A stretch of 64,000 bases of DNA from Zygnema cylindricum (Eukaryota; Streptophyta; Zygnematophyceae; Zygnematales; Zygnemataceae): assembly GCA_037447655.1 (NCBI GenBank), contig JBBHKE010001619.1, positions 1-64,000 of the forward strand, in the 5' to 3' direction. Below the pieces are notes generated by a model that saw nothing but the letters and a program-made list of their open reading frames with translations, was not told the DNA's origin and ran no database searches. Position numbers and translations under genes: made by a program. Of the stretch, positions 50,301 through 61,637 are shown in pieces; position 1 is the stretch's first letter; each line of letters starts with the position of its first letter.

Positions 50301-51299
50301 GAAGAAACAAAAGAATAGTAGGTATATGTAGAAGAATATATATAGTCGGTATATATAGAATATAGAGTCGGTATATGATAGAAGGTTTATATGGAATTAC
50401 ACTATAATCTTAGTGATCATGTCAACATTCAGAGCTTGTTGAAAATGGTATTGGGAAAAAGTATGAATAATTACAGGTTATGCAGGGGAGAAAAAGAAAC
50501 AATTTTTGGAAACCTTTAAGGAGATTGGATATGAAGAGATCTTGTGAAAACCTTATTACCATTCAACGACGGTCTAATCAATGTTTGTAAGAAATTGTTG
50601 TGATTGCACAAGAAAAAAAACAAAAAAATTGGAAACCAGTCAAGATTCACTCAAAAGTTGTTGAAGAGTATGCTTGGATTAAATATGCTACCGACTTCTA
50701 ATTATCGCGTGGTTGTTGTGATCATGGTTGTACGGTTTTGTAAAACATTGACACTTTTCATTCAAACTATCTTTGAGGTTTGAAGTATAGAGAGGTAAAT
50801 GTTGATGCGATAATGTTTTTTGGAATAGAACAAGCCTAAATGGAAGTTGCCAATGTTACCTTTTGTTTTCTGTTGTATGTGTAATTCTTTTCATGTGATT
50901 GTACGTCCAATATATCAAGATTTACAATCACATTAGCACAATGTTTACAAATGTCAAAATGTGATTGCATTATGTGATTGTGGTTGTGGTACATTAACAT
51001 TTGAGTGACATTAGAACAATGGCCAAAATGGTCAAGCACTTGTAGAAGTTGGGTGTTAGAATGTGAAACAACAAAATTGAGATCAGGCCAAATCAGATCA
51101 GATTAGTTTATTTCAGATCCAATTAACCTTCTTTTGATAATGAACACTGAATACAAAACCTTACACTTTAACATTTACCATTGGCTCACCAAAAACTTTC
51201 CAATTATGACAAGAACCCCTCACAAAACCATTGTGAACCCAAGAAGTTGAGGTCTAAGTGAAAGGCTTCAATCAAACATAGAGCAAGAACACGTGTATA
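50301..51299. other. Unassigned spacer
   Basis: AT-rich DNA. The 3' UTR of the previous locus may be included (repeated TATATAGTCGGTATAT words at 50330-50380). No gene or element is recognised. Confidence 0.45.
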
Positions 51300-51590
51300 T
51301 ATCGACAAACTTAAATAATGGCATCACAATTCTTGCAGTTTACATGGATGACTTATTAATCTTCAGAAAAGAGATTGGAAAAAATCAGGTTTCGTCTAAA
51401 ATGCCCAAACCAACAGATTTGAGATGGCCAGAGCAGGGCACTATAAATTTTGAATACTCAGATTCGTGAAGACTTAGCTAGAAGTGAGATTTTCTTGAGG
51501 CAAAAGGTATTTGGACCAAATTTTAAAGAAGTTTCATATGGGGGGTGTCAATAGGTTGTTACACCACTACCATTGATTGTTGATACCCAT
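51300..51590 (+). pseudogene. Ty1/copia reverse-transcriptase fragment
   Basis: ITILAVYMDDLLIFRKEIGK contains the YMDD-type catalytic motif in copia context (AVYVDDL.I). About 130 bp on, in a shifted frame, LRQK.YLDQILKKFHMGG matches the usual copia text after the active site. Stops and shifts separate the pieces. No other part of the element is present. Confidence 0.8.
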
Positions 51591-52039
51591 GCGCTACATT
51601 GTGAATCACTATTAACGTTGATAACACTAATTCGGTGCCTACTTATTTTACCCTCTAACCATAAAATGCGTCAATGACACCAATTATTTTATTTTTAATG
51701 CTGATTCTTTAAACAGTTGAAAACTAACCATGTCAATTGCAATTGAATAAGAATTGACAACAATGATATACACCACGGACTAATGGTTATTTTACTCCAT
51801 AGTTGTTCATAGCGTTTAGTGCGAACGATTCATCGCGACGAATTATACGTAACGAAAGCATTGAACGTTTTGAACAAATCGTTAAAAATCGTTAATGAAT
51901 TTTCATCCGTACACTATCGTACATATAAAACAAAATTAAATAGATATAGCGTAAACAAAATATAATATTTATATACGTATCACACTCAAAGCATGTATCG
52001 AAATTCCTTCATCAACTGGTAACGGCGTATGTGGTTTCG
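51591..52039. other. Unassigned spacer
   Basis: AT-rich sequence with no recognised gene or element. Confidence 0.4.
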
Positions 52040-52375
52040 GGCTACGTCTAGGCATTATATACTCGGGTTCAAAAGTTGGCAAGAGCATAATTTTGTCAAA
52101 GTCTGTCTGGTTGATGCTATCTATTTACCCGGGTTCATAAGTTAAGTTGACATGAGCATAATTTTATCAAAGTCTTGTCAAAGTCCGTCTGGCTGATGCT
52201 ATCTATTTTTGTCAAAGTTTTTGTCAAAGTCCGTCTGGCTGATGTTATCTGACAGATAGCCATGGCCGCCTGCTATCTAATTTTGTCAAAATCCGTCTAG
52301 CTGATGGTTTTTGTCAAAGTCCGTCTGGCTGATGTTATCTGACTGACAGCCATGGCCGCCTTCTCTCTCTATCTC
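52040..52375 (+). repeat. Irregular tandem repeat (GTCAAAGTCCGTCTGGCTGAT)
   Basis: Five copies of GTCAAAGTCCGTCTGGCTGA with variable spacers. Two copies carry ATAGCCATGGCCGCC-type tails. No coding role. Confidence 0.8.
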
Positions 52376-52839
52376 TCAGACATCACACGACTGCAAAAAA
52401 ATAAAGTAGGTAGGATATAGGGAGGCGCCTTCCTTGCGGTTTCGTTTTCAAGATTCCATGGCGGCTTCTTTCAAAAAAAACTGAAGAAGACGCCCGTACA
52501 TTTTTCAAACTTACCACGGGAATATATTGTGACGTTTCAACGTCTCTTTTCGAAAATTTCCGTACATTTTTGATTAAATGTCGTACAGGTTCCATGATTT
52601 TTCTGTTCAGTTCACTGGACAGAAAGTACTAATGACTAGGACGTATCTTTTCCTCAAATTCCGTACAATTCCGTAAAAAAACGTACATTTTACGGGAAAT
52701 ATTGTACTTTCCCCGTAAACTGTCCGTTCAGTTTACCGGACAGAAAGTACAGCACATTTTTTTGAGAGTTTTAAAAAGTCACAAGTTATACGTTTTAATA
52801 GTAAAAATTGAAAAAATCGCACGATTTGAACAACACTGT
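52376..52839. other. Spacer rich in CCGTACA words
   Basis: Frequent CGTACA and CCGTAAA words and a repeated GTTCAGTT(T)ACCGGACAGAAAGTAC motif (about 52605 and 52725). No gene is recognised. Confidence 0.4.
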
Positions 52840-52847
52840 GTTTTTTT

Positions 52848-53153
52848 CATAGTTCAAAATTAGGTGAAAGTAGGCCCATACAATATGCCTATTGTATGCA
52901 AAACACATAATATGACCTTGAGACCCATATTGTATTCGGACCTATTCGAACGAATTAAAACATTCGGACCAAATATTGGACCAATTATAACATTCGGACC
53001 AAAAAGTTTTGTTTACACCGTCAGATTCGGACGATCGGACGGTCGCTGATCAAAGTATTGATCAAAGAAGATCACATGGAAAGCCCATAACACAACTTAC
53101 GCTAAAGGCGGCCTACCAAAGGCCTACTAAAAAACGCCTACTTTTGAACTATG
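52848..53153. mobile_element. hAT-like MITE with CATAGTTCAAAA ends, 306 bp
   Basis: Inverted ends CATAGTTCAAAATTAGG and CCTACTTTTGAACTATG. An 8-bp duplication GTTTTTTT at 52840-52847 and 53154-53161 fits hAT, though a T-rich duplication is weak evidence. Relatives lie at 59319-59623 and 61293-61637. Confidence 0.75.
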
Positions 53154-53159
53154 GTTTTT

Positions 53160-53340
53160 TTCGCCACGATAACCATCTTTTTCCGTACACACTTGTCCGA
53201 TAATGGATCTGACGGTCGAGATTGAAAGGCAAGATTCTCACCTCCGATTGGCAGTCTCCATCTGAAAATCGATTGTACAGAGAAAAGATGTTTTGAATGA
53301 AAAAAGTAATAACACTAATAGCGATACACACTGAACAGTA
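53160..53340. mobile_element. Fragment of the short palindromic MITE seen at 21330
   Basis: TCGCCACGATAACCATCTTT through CCGTACACACTTGTCC, to CACTAATAGCGATACAC, parallels 21363-21543. The left terminus was replaced by the neighbouring MITE. Confidence 0.6.
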
Positions 53341-53543
53341 CACCATCAATAAGTATAAGAGTAAAGAAATAAATAGCTTAAAAAAAAAATAGTATTATTA
53401 AGGGTACTTTCGCATGTGCTAAAGTTACAGTTCTTTCGTGTCGTTTTCCTTCATAACTTAAAAAAAAACCAAAAAATCCGTACGAAAAAATTGAAATTAT
53501 CACCGTACAAGTTGCATTACCGTGAAACTTTATACGTGCAGTA

Positions 53544-54161
53544 CACCGCGAATCGTAATTAGAGTAAATTACTCTAATTCGGTTGCTCGAAATTTCGACT
53601 CTATCACATCAAATAGAGTAATCAATTCTAATTTTTTCATTATTCTAATTTAGGTGAGGTTTAATTAGCGTAAAAAAATATAATATTGCTTATTTTTAAA
53701 TAGTGTGGAGTACAAACGTCGTCTGACTGTGCAAAATTGTGCATTTATAAGTAAAAGGTACAAATAATGATATAATAGAATCGCGCTCGCACGTGAAATC
53801 ACACTAAACAAAAAAAATCAATCACATCGAAAAAAAATTGTTCGCATAACTCTCGTCCGTCGACAGCAATCGTCGTCAGTGTGAACATTAACTGACATTC
53901 AGTACGACAAATAGTAATAGCGTCATAATGACGTCAATACTATACAGACTGACAGATTTTGTACGTCAACATAATTTAGTGTAAATATTTATCGCGCACA
54001 TAATTATCGCCGACATAACCCAATATATAATACTTAAATAAATTAGAGTAAACTTCTTAGTTGACAAAGCTCTATCACATGAATTAGCATTCATTACTCT
54101 AATATTTTTTTTTGGTTTTTTTACTCTAATTTTTTCATTACTCTAATTACGATTCGCGGTG
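53544..54161. mobile_element. TA-target MITE, 618 bp
   Basis: Ends CACCGCGAATCGTAATTAGA and the inverse, flanked by TA at 53542-53543 and 54162-54163. The inverted repeat continues for about 26 bp. Interior unrelated to any coding sequence. Confidence 0.85.
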
Positions 54162-54163
54162 TA

Positions 54164-55329
54164 GTATAATGTCTAGCGCGATACAAATTGTCGTTTAACG
54201 CATTTCGACCCATTTTCGCGTCCTTCCATCACATGTTCAAACTTTACATCAAATCACCTCGAGAGGTGAATTTTAATATAGTCCAAAAAGGTGAGCGAAT
54301 AGGCAGACGCTATCGCACGTGTCTGGAGTTTTTTACATTTTTTGTGCGCGGAGTACCAAAAAAAAAACACACTACACGTTTCCAGCCTGTGCGTACTGTT
54401 TTCCATGCGCTGATTTCTTTACGAGGGTCGTCTCTCTCAAACACACATGTTTTCACACATACGGCGTAGTAAAGACTTTTGCCACCTGTCTGTAAGTGGG
54501 AAGACAAAAAACGAAAACGCATTTTTGTGCGACATCGAAAGGTATTTTAGGGTTTCGACACGCCGACAATGTGGCGTACGGACAATACGAAGTCACACAA
54601 ATTGTACAGCGTGCGGAAAATTGCCTCAAATTGAAGCTGAGTGGAAGTTTCGCCTCATTTTGTGTACCACTTCATCTGTCACATTGTTTCATACACGTCT
54701 ACGTAAGTCACTTTTATAAGTGACAAGTTTTTTTGAGTTTACATCCGAATGCTCCGAAAGCTTCACGGAGAATCCTTGTTAAATAACAAAGTAACAAGAC
54801 TAAGTTTCGGTTACATGCGAAAGTACCCTAACACTAATCGGGATTTATTTTTTTTGAAAAAAAAAATATATGCTTATTAATCCCTAACCGTAATTTGGGT
54901 TGTCCTGAATAATAAATACCCGCCCTTTCGATGTCTACAGTAATATGGGTACTCGTACAAAATAGAACAATTCGTACGGCGTCGCGTTGTTCACACGGTC
55001 GACAGACGTTCATATGAGAACGTGATTTTTGTCGACGAGTTTTTGTCTTTTTTTTCAAGTGCACATTCATATGTGTGCGCAATAAGGTTAAGTGTCTTTT
55101 TATGCCTTTGTTATTCAAAAAGTACCATTTCATACGGAGATACCTTGTCCGTACGCCACACTATTTCCATTGCAATGTACTTCCATTATTAACGCTAATT
55201 GAAAAAACACCCTAATTAGAATAATGGAAAAAATAGAATTATGGATTGTAGTTCATGTTTTCTTTTTTGAAAAAAGGGCACCGAACTAGCGTTAAATACT
55301 CTAATAGCGATTGGCGGTGTACTGTACAG
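54164..55329. other. Unassigned sequence with MITE remnants
   Basis: No gene is recognised. The end at 55290-55322 (CTCTAATAGCGATTGGCGGTGTA) is the right terminus of another TA-target MITE whose left end is not identified. Open frames at 54188-54469 and 54447-54719 have no recognisable domain. Confidence 0.45.
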
Positions 55330-55331
55330 TA

Positions 55332-55531
55332 CACCTTGAATCGTTATTAGCCTTATGTACTCTATATCGACACCCCAAAATTTTGACATTGATACCTTAA
55401 ATATAATAAATTACACTATTTAAGGGCGTGGACTACAACCTGCCACGTCCCTTGGCACTAAATTGGAATGAATGACACTAATTTTTTCTTTACACTAATA
55501 ATTTCTATACGGTAAATAATGATTCACGGTG
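55332..55531. mobile_element. Short TA-target MITE, 200 bp
   Basis: Ends CACCTTGAATCGTTATTAG and TAAATAATGATTCACGGTG, flanked by TA. Part of the interior (GGACTACAACCTGCCACGTC) also occurs at 9484-9506 inside the hAT element. Confidence 0.7.
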
Positions 55532-55899
55532 TAGTGTAAAGCAATTGGCCAATTGGTAGTGCAGGGGAAAAAATAGTCTTAAAAGTTAAATTGTAGCTTG
55601 AAGGGTCGTAATTTAAAGGCGTCGATTGAATTTTCAACAGTAATAGGTGGTTCAAAGTGTTTGTCGTTTTCGGCTCATAGCCGCAAGTGATTGAACCGTA
55701 AAAGCTCAATGATAAAAATAGTTATGGGAAATCGGCCAACCTGTTATGGTGTTACATTGGAAAAAAATAAAAAACAAGGTACGTTGAAACAGTTTTACCG
55801 TAAAGCAGTGGTGTTTTTTCACATAATTTTTGTTCTTCTCGTACTTTTATGATTTTTGCTTTGCCCTTTTTCTAAAAGGGAAAAGCACTGTAGTCGCAT

Positions 55900-56066
55900 T
55901 CGTCTCTGGTGACAAGGATAATTGATCGTCGATTTTTTGTGTGTAAGATCTTGAGCCGTTGAGTGTTTTGAGTTTTGATTGGCGTCTCTAGTGACAACGA
56001 TAATTGATTGACGATTGTTTTTGTGTAAGATCGTGAGGCGTTGAGTGATTTGAGTTTTGATTGGAT
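55900..56066 (+). repeat. Two-copy direct repeat of about 83 bp
   Basis: TCTCTGGTGACAAGGATAAT and TCTCTAGTGACAACGATAAT each begin a unit that ends TTTGAGTTTTGATTGG. The flanking 55535-55900 holds no recognised gene. Confidence 0.75.
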
Positions 56067-56099
56067 GTGTCATGTCCCAATTTTGATGTAACTAGTAAA

Positions 56100-56134
56100 T
56101 CAACGCCCGTTACACGGGCAAGTACCCTGCCTAG
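56100..56134 (+). mobile_element. Helitron-like 3' terminus
   Basis: A short hairpin (GCCCG, loop TTACA, CGGGC at 56105-56119) is followed after 11 nt by CTAG (56131-56134) and then T. Plant Helitrons end with a GC hairpin about 10-12 nt before CTRR and insert before T. A second copy of the hairpin with a diverged tail lies at 57155-57180. The 5' TC end is not identified, so element length is unknown. Confidence 0.5.
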
Positions 56135-56171
56135 TTTATCATGCCCGTACTACGGACGCACGGCAACGCTA

Positions 56172-56740
56172 CACCGCGAATTGTTATAAATGTCAAATTT
56201 TAAATAGTGTTGAAGAAAATGTAACTTAATTGATGCTAAATAAGTGTTTTTTTTTTTTGTAATTTATAATAATGTATTCTAATTTCGGCATTATGCTAAT
56301 TTGGGAACAGCAAAAATGGATTATTCGCCGTACGATTATATACATTAATATATGTATCCGTACAAAATATGATAAATCGTACGCCGTCTTGAAATTAAAT
56401 ATCCGTACATGTCAAACATTTTTTGTACCTTTTTACTTATAAAAGTACAATTTTGCACGGTCAGAGGTCGTCCGTATTCCACACTATTTAAATATAACCT
56501 ATATTAGATTTTTTTACGCAAATTAAACCTCACCTAAATTAGAATAATGAAAAAATTAGAATCGATTACTCTATTTGATGTGATAGAGTCGAAATTCCGA
56601 GCGACCGAATTAGAGTAATTTACTCTAATTACGATTCGCGGTGTACCTTAATTAAAGTAAAGGAAAAATTAAAACCATGTATCCTATTTAGCAAAAAAAA
56701 TCAAAATTTCAAGAACCCAAATTAATGATACATTACGCTA
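56172..56740. mobile_element. Nested TA-target MITEs
   Basis: Left end CACCGCGAATTGTTATAAAT follows TA at 56170-56171 and satellite text. Near 56461-56643 is an arm matching the inverted left part of the MITE at 53544 and ending CGATTCGCGGTG. After it the text CCTTAATTAAAGTAAAGG resumes as in the MITE at 58098 (58507 on), so one MITE has inserted in or recombined with another. Confidence 0.6.
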
Positions 56741-56744
56741 TCCG

Positions 56745-57115
56745 TAATGCGGTCTGCAAAGCGACGCACGACAATGTTACATTAGCCCATCCGTACGGCG
56801 ATCTGCACACCGACGGGTGGCAATGTTAGGTTACGCCAACCGTACGGCGGTCTGCACATCGACGGTTGGCAATGTTTGATAACGCCAACCGTACAGCGGT
56901 CTGCACACCGACGGGTGGCAATGTTAGGTTTCACCAACCGTACGGCGTTCTGCACATCGACGGTTGGCAATGTAAGATTACGCCATCCGTACGGCGGTAC
57001 GGGCGACACCGTTACATTGTGCCAGTGGTACGGCGGTCCGTACTCCGGACGGTCGCACGGCATCGTTACATTGTGTTAGACGTACGGTTGTCCGTACTGT
57101 GGACGGAGGGAACAA
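56745..57115 (+). repeat. 49-bp satellite, array 1
   Basis: About seven units of CGCCAACCGTACGGCGGTCTG, then CACATCGACGGTTGGCAATGTTAG-type text. Units alternate between GGGTGGCAATG and GGTTGGCAATG variants. Open frames on both strands are by-products. Confidence 0.85.
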
Positions 57116-57185
57116 ATTGAAGACAGACACACCGCCTACCGCGGTAAATCAACGCCCGTTACACGGGCATTTACCCTGTCAACTA

Positions 57186-57721
57186 CACCGCTAATCGCTA
57201 TTAGCGTAGAAGTTTATTTAGCGTATATGAATAAATAACCGTGGTTTACGCTAATTAAAAATTTAAAATTTTTGAATAAAAGCATAAATTTTAGTTGTTT
57301 AACAATTATAATTTGAGTCTTTGAAAAAAAAATGTCGATCACAAACATGCTTACAATAATATAGGTATTCGTACAAAGTCTGACAAATCGTACTAAAATC
57401 GTACGTTCACACAGTCGAAACGTGGTTGCTGGACGAATATGTAAGAGCGTGATATTTGACAACTCGATTATATCCCCTTTTTAGAGCGCACATTCTCATG
57501 CGTCCGCGGTTACTAAAACTCATTGATTATACTTTTTCACTTAAAAAGGTACAATTTTGTACGGACACTAATTAAATGATGACGTACTTCCGTGTTGTAC
57601 GGTACTAAAAAATAAAACCTAAATAGAGTAAAGAAAAAAAATAGAATGAACAATGCTAATGGAGAATAAAAAAAAAGCGGGACGGAATTAGCGTACATTA
57701 TGCTAATAGGGATTGGCGGTG
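57186..57721. mobile_element. TA-target MITE, 536 bp
   Basis: Ends CACCGCTAATCGCTATTAGC and GCTAATAGGGATTGGCGGTG, flanked by TA at 57184-57185 and 57722-57723. It is the close relative of the one nested in the hAT element at 10373. Confidence 0.85.
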
Positions 57722-57723
57722 TA

Positions 57724-57919
57724 ATGTTGGGTATCAAGGACCTATTGCCGATATTCGATATATATCGAAATTTAGGGATCCGATAATCGAATATAATGAA
57801 TCCGTATACCTAGACGCTAAATATCGGGATATATACGCGATTTTTTTCTCAAACCCCCACCCCCCGTGGCGCTCGCTCAGTGATGGTGGTGGGGGGGGGG
57901 GGGGTCCGTACAATTTTTC
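57724..57919. other. Remnant of the TGTTGGGTATC element and a poly-G run
   Basis: The left end ATGTTGGGTATCAAGG with TATCGAAA-type palindromic text parallels 9803 on. A G run of about 16 lies at 57888-57904. Confidence 0.5.
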
Positions 57920-58095
57920 GTACGGTAACGTCACGTTGTGCTAGCGGTACGGCGGTCTGTACCGCTGACGCATGGTAACGTCACGTGACGCACGGCAAAG
58001 TCAGTTGTGTTAACGGTTCGGCGGTCTGTACCACTGACGCACAGCAGCGTCACGCTGTATGGCGGTCTGTACTACGGACGATCGCACGGCAACGT
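57920..58095 (+). repeat. 49-bp satellite, array 2
   Basis: Diverged units around GCGGTACGGCGGTCTGTACC and ACGCACGGCAACGTCAC. The array continues at 58625 beyond the MITE that interrupts it. Confidence 0.8.
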
Positions 58096-58097
58096 TA

Positions 58098-58622
58098 CAC
58101 CGTGAATCGTTATTAGTGTCAAAGTTTAAATAGTGTTGAAGGTAATCTACCGTAATTGATGTTAATTAAGAATTTGATTTTTTTCTAAAAAGTTGTATTG
58201 TAATTTCGGCTCAATGCTAATTTTGGAACTTCAAAAAATAAATATTCTCCGTACGATTGTATACATTAACATATGTATTTGTACAAAATATCTGAAATCG
58301 TACGCCGTCGTGAAATTTAAATTTCCGTACATGTCAGACTAATTCCGTTTTTTTAGCGCACGCTCCTATGCGTGCACATCTGATTTAATTCATTTTTTGT
58401 AAAATTTTCACTTTAAAAGGTACATTTATGTACGGTCTGACATCGACCGCACACCACACTATTTAGATGTTATTGTACTTTCATTTTTAACGCTATTCTG
58501 TACGGTACCTTAATTAACGTCAAGGAAAAATTAAAATCATGTAACCTATTTAATTTAAGAAAAAAAATCAAAATTTCAAAAACCCAAATTAGAGTTATAT
58601 ACTCTAATAACGATTCGCGGTG
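58098..58622. mobile_element. TA-target MITE inserted in the satellite, 525 bp
   Basis: Ends CACCGTGAATCGTTATTAG and CTAATAACGATTCGCGGTG, flanked by TA at 58096-58097 and 58623-58624. Removing it with one TA restores the satellite word CGGCAACGTTACATT, which exists uninterrupted at 58984-58998. This identifies TA as the target duplication. Confidence 0.92.
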
Positions 58623-58624
58623 TA

Positions 58625-59045
58625 CATTCTGCGAGCGGTACGGCGGTCTGCGACGGTTGGCAATGTTAAATTGTGCCAACCGTACGGCAACGTAAAATTA
58701 CGCCATCCGTACGGCGATCTGCACAGCGACGCACGGCAACGTTTAATTACGCCATCCGTACGGCGATCTGCACAGCGACGCACGGCAACGTTTAATTACG
58801 CCATCCGTACGGTGATCTGCACAGCGACGCACGGCAACGTTTAATTACGCCATCCGTACGGTGATCTGAACAGCGACGCACGGCAACGTTTAATTACGCC
58901 ATCCGTACGGCTATCTGCACAGGACGCACGGCAACGTTTAATTACGCCAGCGGTACAGCAGTCCGTATTGCGGACGGTCCCACGGCAACGTTACATTGTG
59001 CCAGGAGTACGGCGGTCCGTACTGTGGACGAACGGAAAAAATCCT
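58625..59045 (+). repeat. 49-bp satellite, array 3
   Basis: Six to seven units with exact 49-bp spacing in the centre (CGCCATCCGTA at 58701, 58750, 58799, 58848, 58897; then 58945). The unit ends ACGCACGGCAACGTTTAAT. Confidence 0.95.
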
Positions 59046-59318
59046 TGACAGACACACCGCCTACCGCCTATATAAGGTTTCGTAGAGGGGCTAACAACGT
59101 TCCCTTATTTATATACTGATTCGAAAACGAACCGCACGGACGTGAACCGAGAATTCATTCCGTCGCAAACTTATGAACAAACTAGGGGACCAATCACATA
59201 AGAGAACACGTAATGTCAAAAAAAAAAAAAAACACATATGAAAAAAAAAAACACATATGGAAAAAAAAAACAAAGGGCATGTCCAAAGTTCCTTCGCGGT
59301 TATTTTCCGTCTATATTA

Positions 59319-59623
59319 CAGTTCAAAAGAAGGTGAAAGTAGGCCCATTCAATATGCCTATTGTATGCAAAACATACAATATGACCTTAAGACCCATATT
59401 GTATTCGGACCTATTCGGACCAATTAAAACATTCGGATCAAAAATTGGACCAATAAAAAACATTCGAACCAAAAGTTTTTATTTACACCGTCAGATTCGG
59501 ATGATCGGACGGTCGCTGATCAAAGTAGCGATCTAAGAAGATCACATGAAAAGCCCATAACACAACTTACGATAAAAGCGCCCACCAAAGGCCTACCATA
59601 AAAACGCATACTTTTGAACTATG
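59319..59623. mobile_element. CATAGTTC-family MITE, copy 2
   Basis: CAGTTCAAAAGAAGGTGAAA to TACTTTTGAACTATG. Interior as in the copy at 52848. A clean target duplication is not seen. Its right third belongs to the duplicated segment starting at 59476. Confidence 0.7.
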
Positions 59624-60611
59624 GTCTGTACAAACGCTTGCGTGGCAGTACATTTTGGGTTGGAAGGATTCGTGCATATCATGTTCGCAAGGCGTTTACT
59701 TTTCGTACGGACAAGTGGCTCGTATCACGACACGCTAGTTGACGTAGGCTAGCGTCACTTGCCAGTTCAAAGGCGACAAAAAAATGTATCATTTTCATAC
59801 CATACCGTTTTCCCCTTTTTCAAGTGTGAACCACGCATTTGTTTTTAGCGAAGATTCTTTGTAGTATAGTAATGTACAGTACTTTACTTTTCAAAGTGTT
59901 CCGATGTTTGACAACGAAATCGTTACTTTAGATTGTGACGGTTGTAGACAACTACAAAGCTACACCGTGAAACGCTATTAACAAAAAATTAGTGTAGACA
60001 AATAATTAGTGTTATTAACTCTAAGTTGGGTTCGAGGCCCTTCGCCAAAAACAAAATTACTCTAATTTATTCACTAACTCTAATTTGGGTACACTTTTCC
60101 CTCAGTGTAGCAAGGTAACATGTTCACATGTCGATGTTTTCATATGATTTTTCCTCGTCTTTATCATTGTGGATCAAATCTGAGTGCGCTTTTCCGAGGC
60201 GACGCACTCAATTTCAAGTGTCGACGCCATTATCTGACACTTATTTTGTACGTCTGTACGTAAAAAATAATAAGCAATTTTAGTACGAACTAACACGTTT
60301 CGTACACTACACTATTGAAAAAATTCCAAATTAGAGTTACTAACACTAATTTAACGGTGCCTACATTAAAGTAAAAAAAAATCTGAGTTATAAATTCTAA
60401 TTTAGGTTCGAGGGGCAAAATTAGCGTTATTAACGCTAATTATGATTCACGATTAACGACAATTGATGATGTTTACAAAATAGGGACGATTGTAGACATC
60501 TAGTTTTTTGTGACATTGTAAATGTCTATGGTTTGTGACATTTTGCAAAGCAGAAACACGGGACAAAAAGACACACACACACACAAAAAAACAAGAAAAA
60601 ATAAGGGTTTT
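59476..60611 (+). repeat. Direct duplication, copy 1 (about 1136 bp)
   Basis: From ATTTACACCGTCAGATTCGG to AAATAAGGGTTTT this is the same, as far as I compared by eye, as 61489-62625. It contains a decayed TA-target MITE (59963 to about 60455) and no gene. Confidence 0.92.
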
Positions 60612-60862
60612 GTCCTTGCTTCTTTTGTCCTTACTTCCTTTGTCCTTGCTGCTTTTGTCCTTACTTCTTTTGTCCTTACCTCTTTTGTCCTTACTTCTTT
60701 CCTCCTTGCTTCTTTGCTCTTTACTTCTTTTGTCCTTGCTTCTTTTGTTCATACTTCTTTTGTCCTTGCTTCTTTTGTCCTTACTTCTTTTGTCCTTACT
60801 TCTTTTGTCCTTACTTCTTTCGTCCTTGCTTCTTTTGTCTTCACTAATTTAGTCCTTCGCTT
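60609..60862 (+). repeat. 15-bp minisatellite (TTTTGTCCTTACTTC)
   Basis: About 17 units. As the unit is a multiple of three, all three frames stay open on both strands (SFVLT and KDKRS-type repeats). It starts exactly at the right edge of duplication copy 1 and is absent from copy 2. It is followed by a TTCAAATTTTC-rich stretch to about 61050. Confidence 0.95.
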
Positions 60863-61292
60863 GTCTGTATTTTTTGTCCTTACAAATTTGCAACCGCCAA
60901 TGTCTATTTTCCACAGCTCAATTTCAGGTTTTAAGGTTTTCAAATCTCCAAATGTTCAGATTTACAAATTTCGAAATGTTCGAACGTTCAAATTTTCAGG
61001 ATTTCAGAATTTCAAAATTTCAAATATTGTACACTATAGCTGTTTCGAATTTTTAATTTCTTTCGTTTAGAACATTTTCTGAAAGATGTAGAAAAATGTA
61101 AAACGATGATCTCACAAAGTAGGGTTTTTTAACCCTAAAAATCAAAACAGACATCTATTATTGAGCAATCGATGTCCGAACCATTTTTTGCAATTTTCCA
61201 GATTTTTTTGGCGGTCAAAAATTCATTTCCCGTCCTATAAAAAACCACCATCTTTCCAATTCATCGAATTAGAAATAGAAATGAATTTAATT
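60863..61292. other. Unassigned spacer
   Basis: AAATTTCGAAATG-type low-complexity words at 60920-61030, then ordinary AT-rich DNA. No gene is recognised. Confidence 0.4.
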
Positions 61293-61637
61293 CATAGTTC
61301 AAAAGTAGGTGAAAGTAGGCCCATATAATATGCCTATTGTATGCAAAACATACAATATGGCCTTAAGACCCATATTGTATGGGTCGCAAAATGAAAAAGA
61401 ATAGTAACAGGGTTGAGTTGCGCATCGTTCGATGATTCGATAGAGAATTAAACGTCATGTCTAAATTTTCAACATTCGTTTTGAGGTATTTTTTATTTAC
61501 ACCGTCAGATTCGGATGATCGGACGGTCGCTGATCAAAGTAGCGATCTAAGAAGATCACATGAAAAGCCCATAACACAACTTACGATAAAAGCGCCCACC
61601 AAAGGCCTACCATAAAAACGCATACTTTTGAACTATG
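61293..61637. mobile_element. CATAGTTC-family MITE, copy 3, with a foreign centre
   Basis: Left end CATAGTTCAAAAGTAGGTG, right end TACTTTTGAACTATG. About 110 bp in the middle (61381-61488) has no match in the other copies. The right half is the beginning of duplication copy 2. Confidence 0.65.

Noticed and set aside
58690-58960. Regular 49-bp direct repeats resembling a CRISPR array
   Set aside because: There are no unique spacers, units are contiguous, and the DNA is eukaryotic; it is a satellite.
60453-61070. Open frames with SFVLTSFVLAS or KDKRSKDK repeats
   Set aside because: They come from a 15-bp minisatellite, whose unit is a multiple of three and so stays open in every frame.
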